64,000 bases of DNA, from NCBI GenBank assembly GCA_002717625.1, contig PBEF01000002.1, forward strand, positions 224,133 to 288,132. The letters run 5' to 3'. Positions within the stretch are counted from its first letter, which is position 1. Every line of letters begins with the position of its first letter. The translations under genes and the position numbers were made by a program. Shown here in pieces: positions 1 to 9,505 of this stretch. Source of the stretch: Fidelibacterota bacterium. Lineage in GTDB: Bacteria; Fidelibacterota; Marinisomatia; SCGC-AAA003-L08; D37C17. Below the pieces are notes generated by a model. That model saw nothing but the letters and a program-made list of their open reading frames with translations, was not told where the DNA came from and made no database searches.

Positions 1-1985
1 TCGCATTAGCATCTCCTTCCGGATCTCCTAAGATAAAGTAGCCATTAGACAAAGCTGTTTTAGTGTTTCCGAATTGATCCTCAATTGTTGCGCGCATTAA
101 CCCATAGATTCTTTCAGGAATTTGTCCATTTAGAGATAAATCTACAGGGTATTCAGAGGTATTCAATGCATCTAGGCCAGATGCTACTTCAACAAAAAAA
201 CCTCCTATTTCAAATGATATCTCAATAGAGAGTCCATTTGGATTTAAATTATCATCTGTTGAAGGACAGCTGATCTGTGCTTGATTATAATCAATGATTT
301 GATCTCCAACAGCAGGGTACTCGATAAATATATTAGGATCAACTGCATCAAGTGATATAATAGAAGATTGGCCAAAATCTTCAATGGAAAATTGTTCTGG
401 ATCAAGTATATTTTGTTCATTAATTGTAATTGGTTGATCTGTTGCATCAAAGCCTGTATTCCCAAATACATCTACAGCAAATACCATTAAATATGTTATA
501 AGTTGATTGATATCGGGATTCCAATTATCAAAATATGTTATATTAAATGTCCCTGAATTTTCTATGTAGCCAATCTCATCACCAGATTCATTTAAAATAA
601 ATGGAACATTTCCAGTTAAGCCATCCTGAGAACCAAATATTGTAATTGGTAAGTCAGCAAGATTATCATCAAATGCATTCCAATTAATTGTAATAGTATC
701 TCCAGCATTAAAAGATTCACCATTGTTTGGATATATTATATTTATCTGCGGACTTACAAGATCAATTGATATTAATGAGGATTGTCCCGAATCATTAATT
801 ACATATTGCTCTATATCTATAGATTGCTCATTGATTGTTACAGGTTGATCTGTTGCATCAAAGCCTGTATTCCCAAATTCATCAAATGCATAAACCATAA
901 AATATGTTGCAAGCTGATCAGTATTAGGACTCCAATTGTTAAAGTATGTTATGTCAAATGTCCCTGTATTCTCTATGTATCTAATCTCATCACCTGTTTC
1001 ATTTAATATAAGCGGAACATTACCAGTTAAGCCATCTTGTGAACCAAATATTGTGATTGGTAAATTTGACAAGTTATCATCTGACGCATCCCATGTGATA
1101 ATAATATCTTCTCCTGGAATAAATGATTCACCATTATTAGGTGATGTAACTACAACAGTAGGAGTAACAATATCAAGTGATACTAATGCTGATTGAGCTG
1201 TATCATTAATATAAGAATCTACTATATTAGAATCATCATCATTGTCATTCCATAGGGGGATATCATCTGAAGATTCTGCCCAGTAATTTATTCCATTTAA
1301 ACCACTGTTACTTGAATCAACCCCTAATGCTGTATTTGAGGTTGTATCAAACTTCCAATAACCTATTAAATTTTCATTAATAGAACTAACATCAGTATTA
1401 CTATAGTAGCTAACCTCTGATTGGGTTAATGCTCTATTCCATATTTGAACTTCATCTATGTTCCCTTTAAAGTCATCACTATCACCACCATCATTCCCAA
1501 ATCCATCACCACCAATCTTTAAAGGGTAATTTGTATTTTGAGGCCCTGAATTTGTTTGTGGTGTAGTATCCATTAAAACGCCATCTAAATAAATGTAGTT
1601 GTATGTACCATCAAAAACATAAGCAATATGATGCCAGTCTTGATCTGTTAACAAAGGCATTGATGCACCGCTTGTTGACTGTCCATCGCAAACGACACCT
1701 TTTATAACACCATCTGATTGCCTCCAAATTAAGTAGTATGATATTCCTTCTAGGTTCCCTCCAAGGTCTCCGTTATCTGATTTAGTTATTATATTTGCCC
1801 ATGTCTCTTGATTTAAGCCATCTGGCTTTATCCAAGCCATAATAGTGCCTTCTGAAGATAAATCTAACGGACTATTTGAAACATCTGGAATATTTATTTT
1901 ACTATATCCATCAAAATAAGCAGAATACTCATTTGAACAGAGTATAGATAGAAAAAAGAATATTATATATATAATGTTTTTATGC
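1..1985 (-). CDS. Secreted LamG (concanavalin-like) domain protein with tandem ~137-aa repeats; 3' end beyond the window
   Basis: Minus frame open from ATG at 1985 (MHKNIIYIIFFLSILCSNEYSAYFDGYSKINIPDVSNSPLDLSSEGTIMAWIKPDG...) to the window edge, not in the ORF track because it has no stop in window. LamG-like text: 'DQDWHHIAYVFDGTYNYIYLDGVLMD...LKIGGDGFG...FKGNIDEVQIWNRALTQSEV'. Confidence 0.85.
389..1210 (-). repeat. Two in-frame tandem copies of a 411-bp (137-aa) repeat
   Basis: 'ggttgatctgttgcatcaaagcctgtattcccaaa' at 432 and again at 843; 'INDxxQSxLxSxDxVxP...PNNGESF...FGSQDGLTGNVP...FGNTGFDATDQPxTINEQ' occurs twice, starting at 1210 and 799 (offset 411). Confidence 0.85.
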
Positions 1986-1992
1986 ATATTCC

Positions 1993-3387
1993 TTATTCAC
2001 TAGCAGATAATGTTCGTGCGCAACGAAATCCTATATATGGTGTATATGTATAATAGGTTAGATCAAAAAAATTACTGTATTCAGACTCTATATATAGTTG
2101 GTAATAATTAAGATAAAGATTCTCTAAGGGGTTCATATTATCCTCATCAAGGACATCACACATCTCATAATCATCATTCAAAATCTGATTAGGAGCAATA
2201 TAAGATTGTCCTATAAAGGCTATATCACCATTCTTTGTATATGTGAATTCAGCAGCATTTCCAATTATGTGTCTAACATCTATCCCCGGAAGTACTCCAC
2301 CATTATTACCAGATAATAGTTCTCCTGAGCAGGTACTAATATTTGCAGCATTGCATGAGCCATTAATATGTTCATTGGAATAATCTCCTCCTACCCAATC
2401 TTCAAAATCATACAGAGGTATACCTACACGAAGCATTTCATCTATAGTAGGTAATCTTAGACCATAATGATAAGCAAAAGCAAGAGCTCCTTCAAAAGTA
2501 ACATTTACAATAGGCATAAGACCTGTTCCTGCGCTTACAACTAAGCTTAAATAATCAGCATTTTGTTCAGTTAAAGGATATACATGAGGATAGCTTCCAT
2601 CATCATTTGTTGGACCTACAAGATTTAGCCACATAATATATTCATTATCATTATTCCAATTAGGATTTTGATCTGGATAGGATGTATTTGAAGACCAACC
2701 ATAAAGAGTCCCAGATTCAGTATTTTGATTATAATTAATTTTAATTGATTTACCATTCTCAAGGTTGTATGTTCTATTAATAGTATAACCATCATTATTT
2801 TCAATTGAGATAGCATTATCTAATAATGAACTGATAAATGAGACATATTGTTGTGCTGATACTTCATTTTTCATGATTGCAAAGTCAGGGTCATCACTTA
2901 AATCTTCATCAAAAATATTCATAATATCTTCTTCTAAAGCCTCACAGTCATATAGATTAAATCTAAATGCTTCTCCTTCACTGAACATAATATGACTATA
3001 ATTAACAAATTCAAAAGAATCTGGTAATTCTGAAGCGGCGTATCCATTAGCATGTACATTGATATAAAAATCTCCAGATAGAACTTCTATTAAATCAGGG
3101 TGCGTTAAATAGCAAGAAGCTTGTTTTTCTAAACCTGTATAAGATACACCAAAGAAAACATCACCGAAGCAATCTTCTAAATAAAAAGGTTCTGTAAAAT
3201 CTCCACCTTGTATTGAAATATTAATATCATATGATGTGTATAATTCGTTAGGATAGAGTTCATAGCTCACATCTAGTATTTTTGAACCATCTGTTCTTTG
3301 AGAGGCTTGGACATTATGCACAACCTCACCATCTGTTTGTGCATATATTGAAGCAATAAAAAGTAGTATAAATAGCTTCTTATTCAT
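1993..3387 (-). CDS. Secreted formylglycine-generating-enzyme-like (SUMF1/FGE-sulfatase fold) protein
   Basis: Signal peptide; 'MPIVNVTFEGALAFAYHYGLRLPTIDEM...GNAAEFTY...IGFRCAR'; SD AAGGAG upstream of ATG. Confidence 0.7.
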   Translation of the reverse strand: MNKKLFILLFIASIYAQTDGEVVHNVQASQRTDGSKILDVSYELYPNELYTSYDINISIQGGDFTEPFYLEDCFGDVFFGVSYTGLEKQASCYLTHPDLIEVLSGDFYINVHANGYAASELPDSFEFVNYSHIMFSEGEAFRFNLYDCEALEEDIMNIFDEDLSDDPDFAIMKNEVSAQQYVSFISSLLDNAISIENNDGYTINRTYNLENGKSIKINYNQNTESGTLYGWSSNTSYPDQNPNWNNDNEYIMWLNLVGPTNDDGSYPHVYPLTEQNADYLSLVVSAGTGLMPIVNVTFEGALAFAYHYGLRLPTIDEMLRVGIPLYDFEDWVGGDYSNEHINGSCNAANISTCSGELLSGNNGGVLPGIDVRHIIGNAAEFTYTKNGDIAFIGQSYIAPNQILNDDYEMCDVLDEDNMNPLENLYLNYYQLYIESEYSNFFDLTYYTYTPYIGFRCARTLSASE

Positions 3388-3416
3388 AGTGTTTCTCCTT
3401 TAATTGTATATAATTA

Positions 3417-5636
3417 TTAATTTAAAATAATGCCTACTAAGGCAACAATATCGTTAATGTTGTATAATTCATCTCCATTAAGATCAGCTTCACATAGCAA
3501 TATAGGATCTATTATTAAAGCTGTTTCTAGTATATGGCCTATTAATGATATGACATCAGTTACATTTACGCTTCCATCACCATTAACATCACCAATTCCT
3601 TCACAGAATAAAACATCTGCCTGATAATCAATTTCAGTATCAATTGTTTTAACTACCTCAACATCATCATCATCTAATAGCCAAACTCTATAGTTTAAGG
3701 TTGCAGATGATGTGCCTGCAGGAAGGTAATTGCCATTTGAAAGGTTATCTTCAAAATTAGATATTCCATCAATATTTTCTACAAAACACCAATCTGCATT
3801 TTCTCCTGTTCCTGGAACAAGACAGCAATCATCAAAACAGTCTACTAAAGATTCATCTGGATCACACACACCATCATCATTACAAGTTCTAGTAGTGCTT
3901 CCTTGGTGGTTTGTTACCTTACCATAAACATTAAATCTATCCCAATCTCTATCATCTACAGTAGATACTGTTTGATTATGTAGAAATAATCCTACTGTAA
4001 ATTCATCTACAATATAAGTATTATTATCAAACATCATTGTATTGTTAAGCATTTGAGGTGATGCAGGCATCATTTCATATTCAGATTGGCCAAAATATCC
4101 TGTAGAAAAATGTATTTGATTATCAGGAAGATAACCCATGATTCTATCACCATCTTCATAGCAATAATCAAAACCACAGGGGAGAGTTAAAAATTGTGTG
4201 TGAACCTCTTGCATAGATCCTGTTCGTATATCTATAGTAGATAAAGTAACAGATCCTGTTGTATCATGGTCATCGCAATCATCAGTGTGAACTCCATCAG
4301 TATCATATATTGAAATAAATTCATAGCCTTGCTCTTGTAAGTCTAATATAGCTTCTCTTGTAATTACTATTGTTTGATCTTCCATCCATGCCCAATCAAG
4401 CAAAACAGAGGATTGGTCTTCATGCATAAAATGAGCATTTATTTCTCCTTCTGGATTTCCAAGAATAAATTCATCAGAGCATTCTATCTCTGATGATGCA
4501 CCAGTTGAGTCTGAAGCAACAATTTTAAAATTAGCAAATATGGTTTCAGCCTCAATAGCATTACCATTTATATCTGTTGATAAATCAACTATAGCCGAAC
4601 CATTTCTAAGATCAATGTTATTCTCTACTTCTACTAAACCTCCACCCATATAATATGAACAATTAAAACTAAGAGTTATTCCTAAAGAATCAGAACCCTC
4701 ATATTCCCATCTAACATTAACATTAGTATAGTCTTCTATATAATCACCACCTTGAGGAGAAATTAAAGTTAAGGCAAGATCAAGCTCTACTTGTTCCTCA
4801 CAATCCCCACCATCATTATCATAGCAACTTACATCGAAGTTATAGTTAGAATCACTTCCATCTTGACACCATCCATCGCCTATATAAAACGCATCTATAC
4901 AGACTTCTGGATTATTGCAATCTGGCACCTCACCACTAGTACATCCATTATATAAACATGTTCCATCATCTATAGTTGCTTCTGGATTGTAGTTATCTGC
5001 AGTTTCATCAGTACAACCGTATATATTTTCTTGAGTCTCCTCGCAATCACCGCCATCGTTATCATAGCATGTTAGGTCACATCCAAATTGTTGTTCCTCA
5101 CCATCACACCAATTATCACCAAGCCATCCCTCAGGACAGCAGTCTCCATCACCAGAACAATCAAGAATCAAACCAGAACCACAACCATTCTCATCATATT
5201 CACATGTGCCATCATCATAGTTAGCTTGAGAATTATAGTTTATTGCATCGCTATCAGTGCATCCATAAATAAGCGTAATATTGCAGTCTTCATAGCATAA
5301 AGTGCAATCTACATTGTAAAAGGCTTCATCGTTTAATATTTGCTCGCAGGTAAAGCCAGCCTGTAGCATTTGCCCACACTCTGTTTGGAGACATGTAGGG
5401 TTAAAATAATAACAATTACCATCATCGATAGTTGCCATAGGATTATAATTTGTAGCAAGAGGGTCAGTGCAACCAGATATATCTATATCAAAGCCACTGC
5501 CTCCATTACAGTCGACCCAAGAATATTGTCCTGTTAGATCATTAAACTCCCAGCACATTCCATCGTAAGGGTCCGGTTGAGAAAATAACATTGATAGTAA
5601 TAGTATGGGCAAGGCATAAAATTTAATTGAATTCAT
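3417..5636 (-). CDS. Secreted Cys-rich protein: three GCTD/NYNP/DDGTC motifs, two LNR (Lin12/Notch)-like repeats, C-terminal dockerin-like module
   Basis: Signal peptide; 'GCTDPLATNYNPMATIDDGNCYY' etc.; 'CCPEGWLGDNWCDGEEQQFGCDLTCYDNDGGDCEE'; C-term 'GDVNGDGSVNVTDVISLIGHIL...ADLNGDELYNINDIVALVGIILN'; strong SD TAGGAGG. Confidence 0.85.
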   Translation of the reverse strand: MNSIKFYALPILLLSMLFSQPDPYDGMCWEFNDLTGQYSWVDCNGGSGFDIDISGCTDPLATNYNPMATIDDGNCYYFNPTCLQTECGQMLQAGFTCEQILNDEAFYNVDCTLCYEDCNITLIYGCTDSDAINYNSQANYDDGTCEYDENGCGSGLILDCSGDGDCCPEGWLGDNWCDGEEQQFGCDLTCYDNDGGDCEETQENIYGCTDETADNYNPEATIDDGTCLYNGCTSGEVPDCNNPEVCIDAFYIGDGWCQDGSDSNYNFDVSCYDNDGGDCEEQVELDLALTLISPQGGDYIEDYTNVNVRWEYEGSDSLGITLSFNCSYYMGGGLVEVENNIDLRNGSAIVDLSTDINGNAIEAETIFANFKIVASDSTGASSEIECSDEFILGNPEGEINAHFMHEDQSSVLLDWAWMEDQTIVITREAILDLQEQGYEFISIYDTDGVHTDDCDDHDTTGSVTLSTIDIRTGSMQEVHTQFLTLPCGFDYCYEDGDRIMGYLPDNQIHFSTGYFGQSEYEMMPASPQMLNNTMMFDNNTYIVDEFTVGLFLHNQTVSTVDDRDWDRFNVYGKVTNHQGSTTRTCNDDGVCDPDESLVDCFDDCCLVPGTGENADWCFVENIDGISNFEDNLSNGNYLPAGTSSATLNYRVWLLDDDDVEVVKTIDTEIDYQADVLFCEGIGDVNGDGSVNVTDVISLIGHILETALIIDPILLCEADLNGDELYNINDIVALVGIILN

Positions 5637-5764
5637 AGTATTCCTCCTATTTTAGCAAGGTTATTTTTTAATTGTAATATTATCAGCTATATTCATCATT
5701 TAAAGATAGGGTTAAAATATATTTATTCCAAAAAAGTTTAACGGAGAAGAAGGGGAGAGATAGG

Positions 5765-8700
5765 TTATTTTAAAAGATTTAAATAGTATTTGTATTTAAA
5801 TTTGTTGACTTTTTTATATAATTTAGAATAAAGATTTGAAGCTTTCTTTTTAGCACTATTATCATTTAAATATTTATATATGTTAAAGTATATATAAGCT
5901 TTAGTCTCATCTGATTTTCCTTCTATATGCTTTAATAAATTATTTGCTTTAGAGTCTATCTGCAAAGCACAAATATTTTCTTCTATGCTAACTTCAGTTT
6001 TAAATTCCGTGTGATTTATTTTTGATGATAATTTTTTAGCCTTATTTAAATTCAATAAAGCTTCTTCTTTATTATTATTTAACCTATTTAATTTTGATAG
6101 TAAAATCAGACTTTTAATTAAATATATGGTATCGTTTATTTCTTCAAAAAACAATATTGCTTTATTTATTCTCTCAATACCTGACTTATATTCATTATTA
6201 AATAAGAATATTTCGGCCATTAAAAAATCACCAAGATACAAACCTCTTTTATTATTCATTTCAGAAAATAATTTTAAACCAATAGATAGCGTTTCTTTAG
6301 CTTCGTTAATGCTTCCAGATTCAAAGTATGTTATCGCGAGATTACAATGGCTGCTTGCTATTCCATATTTATCATTAATTGCTTTAGAAAGCTCTATAGC
6401 TTTATTTAATGATTTTTTAGATTCTTTATAATCGACATTTTCTCTAGATATAATTCCTAATCCATCATAGGCATTGGCCTGTTGAAATTTGTCTCCCATT
6501 TTAGAGGATATATCTATTTGTTTTTTATAATTCTTTATTGCTTTATCATATTCTTTTATATTTTTATAAATGATTCCTTTATTGCCATATGTTTGACTTT
6601 GTGCATTTAGGTCGTATATGTCTTCAGCTGTTGACATTACCTCTTCATATATTTTTAAAGATTTATCATATTCTCCTCTTATATTATGAATCAAAGCAAT
6701 GTTTCCAAGTCCTTGGAGAATCATTTGTCTTGAATCATGCTTTTTTGCAATATTATATTTTTCTTTAAAGTGAATTAAAGCTTGATTAAGATCACCTTGT
6801 TGAAATAAAACCATTCCTATATGGCCTTGGGAAGCAGCGATTCCGAGCTCATCTTTTTCATTTTTAAATAATTCTAATTCTTCTTTAAATCCTTTTAATG
6901 CCTCGTTTGTATTCCCAATATCATGTTCGCAATGAGCTAAACTCCCTTTAATTGTTGCTATATTTATAGTATTTGCATCATTTTCAGCTATTTTTAAGCA
7001 TTTTCGAAGGCATCCTGTGGCTTCCTTATGTTCACGTTTATTGCTATGATATTCACCTAGATTCTTGAATATATTGTAGTTTATATTTTGATTTTTAATA
7101 TTATACTTTAATAACTCATCTAAAATCTTTTTAGATTGATCCCATTTACCTATTTGCAGAAAAACTCTAGACAATTCTACTTTTGATTGGTAGTATAGTT
7201 TGTAACAGTAGTTTTCTTCTAAATCTAGATTTTCTGAGGTTATTTTTTCTTTATAGGGATTTTTTTCTGTTATTATTACAGCTATTCTTTCAAAGCATTG
7301 AATTGCATGAGTAAAATCAAATAAACTTTGATGTTTTTTCCCAGCAAGGTATAGATATTCTAAAGCTTTATCGTAATTTTCTGATATGTCATAATGTATT
7401 GCTAGGTCAAAATAGAAAGTTTCAATTTTATCTGAAAAATATTCTTCTATAATTTCAGCAACGGCTTTATGTAGTAAGATCTTATTTGATATTAATATAG
7501 TGCTGTAAGCAACATCTCTTGTTAACATATGTTTGAATTTATAGTGATCTAATTCATTAATGTAGTGATGTATAAAGTCTTCATTTTCAAGAGTATGTAC
7601 AGGTTTATCTATATCATCATTCACCCCAAGTTTTTTTTCTAATTGAGATAAGATTTGAATAAAAAAGTCTTCTCCTATAATTGTTGCTTTTTGTAGCAAT
7701 AGTTTTAATGTTTTTTCAAGACTATCAATTCTTGCAAGAATCAGAGCATTAATACTTCTTGGAACTTCATATACGTTTTTAATTCCCCTGCTTTCATCGA
7801 TTGATTCTGCATAGTTATTTTTTTCTTTAAGTAAAGAAATCCATTCTTCGATAAAAAAGGGGTTTCCCTTAGATTTGTCGATTAAATCAGAAATTACTTT
7901 AGACTCAAGCTTTAAATCTTTAGTTGATCTTTTAATCAGTTTTATAGAATCTTCTTTTTTCAAGCAAGAAAGATTAATCTCTTTAAAATTTAAATTTTCT
8001 TTTAATTGATTTTGGATTTTATACTCAGTTCGATATGTTGCGAGGATTAAAATTTGAGAGAAAGAGCTTTCATCTCTGTTGTTTTCTATGTTTAACGTAT
8101 TAATTATATAATCAAGCATAGAGGTTGACATCTTGTCAATCCAATGCAGGTCATCAAGAACTAATATATAAGGCAAATTATTTGAATTTGCTTTATTGCA
8201 TATGGCCTTTAATAATGTTTTGATAGATATGTTTAGATGGTTTTGCAATTCATTTCTATCTTTTAATCTGCTGTCTTGATATGATAGTCCAATTAAAAAT
8301 CCGATAAAGGGTATAGCTGATTCTATCTGCTCTTTATAATGAGAGTTTTCTTTTTTTAAATTTGCAATTCCTTCTTCAAATTTATTTTTAGTTTCCTGTT
8401 TAGAATCCATTTGTGAAATCTTAAAAACATCTTTTATTAATCTTATAAACAGGTAATATGGTTTAGATGATATATTTGAAGCATGACAGATAGATAAATG
8501 TTTATTTTTATTTATTTTTAAATACTCGCTTATTAGTCTGGTTTTCCCTGTTCCTGCTTCTGCTGTTATACCTATGAAGTTAATTTTATCAAAGATATTA
8601 TTCTTGATTTCTTTAATTTGCTTTAAATAAACTTTTTGCAGTGTGCTTATTTCTTTTTCTCGTCCAATAAAAGGGGTTGAAAGATTTATGCTTAAATCTT

Positions 8701-9355
8701 TTTTTGAGTCTACTAAAAAAACAGATATAGGCTCGCTTTTTCCTTTAACTTTTATAGTACCATGATCTTTAAAGATGAAATGATCTTGAATAAGCTCCAT
8801 AGTTTCTTCTGGGATCATAATCGAGTTAACAGGTGCATTAGATTCCATCCTTGCAGCTAGATTGACAGTGTCTCCATATACGGTATAATCTCCTTCTCTT
8901 TCTTTTCCTACAGCCCCTGTTGTAACCATGCCCGTATTGATACCTATGCGCAGTGATAGATCTATATTTAAATCCTTATATTTATCTGATTTTTTTAAAA
9001 TTTGGTTAAACTGAGCAAGTTTCTTAAGCATAAACATCGCAGTGTTAACAGACCTTTGAGTATCTACTTCACTGGCTTTCTTTGCTCCAAACAAAGCCAT
9101 TATTTGATCTCCCGTATATTTGTCTACGTATCCACCATGAAGCTCAACGCAATGTGAGAATATTTTCATGAGCTGATCTACTAAGGTTTGAACCTCTTCA
9201 TGGTCTAAGGATTCAGATAGAGCTGTGAAGCCTTTAACATCTGCGAATAGAATGGCTACCATTCGCCTTTCACCTTCCTTCAGGCGAATAGTTTTATCTT
9301 CAACTTTATCTATATTTAATAGGCTGTCATCAAATAATTGATTAAAATCTTCCAT
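5765..9355 (-). CDS. Class III adenylate/guanylate cyclase domain + AAA/NTPase + TPR repeats
   Basis: 'MVAILFADVKGFTALSESLDHEEV...YTGDQIMALFGA...GINTGMVTTGAVGKEREGDYTVYGDTVNLAARME'; 'PFIGREKEISTLQ...GITAEAGTGKTRLISEYL'; multiple TPRs. Confidence 0.9.
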   Translation of the reverse strand: MEDFNQLFDDSLLNIDKVEDKTIRLKEGERRMVAILFADVKGFTALSESLDHEEVQTLVDQLMKIFSHCVELHGGYVDKYTGDQIMALFGAKKASEVDTQRSVNTAMFMLKKLAQFNQILKKSDKYKDLNIDLSLRIGINTGMVTTGAVGKEREGDYTVYGDTVNLAARMESNAPVNSIMIPEETMELIQDHFIFKDHGTIKVKGKSEPISVFLVDSKKDLSINLSTPFIGREKEISTLQKVYLKQIKEIKNNIFDKINFIGITAEAGTGKTRLISEYLKINKNKHLSICHASNISSKPYYLFIRLIKDVFKISQMDSKQETKNKFEEGIANLKKENSHYKEQIESAIPFIGFLIGLSYQDSRLKDRNELQNHLNISIKTLLKAICNKANSNNLPYILVLDDLHWIDKMSTSMLDYIINTLNIENNRDESSFSQILILATYRTEYKIQNQLKENLNFKEINLSCLKKEDSIKLIKRSTKDLKLESKVISDLIDKSKGNPFFIEEWISLLKEKNNYAESIDESRGIKNVYEVPRSINALILARIDSLEKTLKLLLQKATIIGEDFFIQILSQLEKKLGVNDDIDKPVHTLENEDFIHHYINELDHYKFKHMLTRDVAYSTILISNKILLHKAVAEIIEEYFSDKIETFYFDLAIHYDISENYDKALEYLYLAGKKHQSLFDFTHAIQCFERIAVIITEKNPYKEKITSENLDLEENYCYKLYYQSKVELSRVFLQIGKWDQSKKILDELLKYNIKNQNINYNIFKNLGEYHSNKREHKEATGCLRKCLKIAENDANTINIATIKGSLAHCEHDIGNTNEALKGFKEELELFKNEKDELGIAASQGHIGMVLFQQGDLNQALIHFKEKYNIAKKHDSRQMILQGLGNIALIHNIRGEYDKSLKIYEEVMSTAEDIYDLNAQSQTYGNKGIIYKNIKEYDKAIKNYKKQIDISSKMGDKFQQANAYDGLGIISRENVDYKESKKSLNKAIELSKAINDKYGIASSHCNLAITYFESGSINEAKETLSIGLKLFSEMNNKRGLYLGDFLMAEIFLFNNEYKSGIERINKAILFFEEINDTIYLIKSLILLSKLNRLNNNKEEALLNLNKAKKLSSKINHTEFKTEVSIEENICALQIDSKANNLLKHIEGKSDETKAYIYFNIYKYLNDNSAKKKASNLYSKLYKKVNKFKYKYYLNLLK

Positions 9356-9416
9356 AGTGCTGTTATTTTGTTAATAAAATAACTAATTTATTATACCTTA
9401 TTTTACGATTTATTAA

Positions 9417-9442
9417 ATGAAATAGAAAATTTCTTATTTCAT
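9417..9442. promoter_or_regulatory. Imperfect 26-nt dyad in the divergent cyclase/leuS intergenic region
   Basis: ATGAAATAGAAAATTTCTTATTTCAT: 11 of 13 symmetric positions complementary; a second dyad GTTATTTT-gttaat-AAAATAAC lies at 9362-9383. Confidence 0.3.
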
Positions 9443-9505
9443 AATTGTAAGTTATATATAAATATGATTGTTATAATTTTAATATAAAGTAATTTATTAG
9501 ATTGA

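Noticed and set aside
244-1196. Track ORFs 244-471 (-), 782-1006 (+) and 936-1196 (+)
   Set aside because: They lie inside the larger partial LamG gene (minus frame open from 1985 to the edge); sequences are low-complexity and look like frame shadows.
4976-5300. Plus-strand ORFs rich in His/Ile opposite the LNR/GCTD protein
   Set aside because: Antisense shadows of a strongly coding gene with signal peptide, motif repeats and SD.
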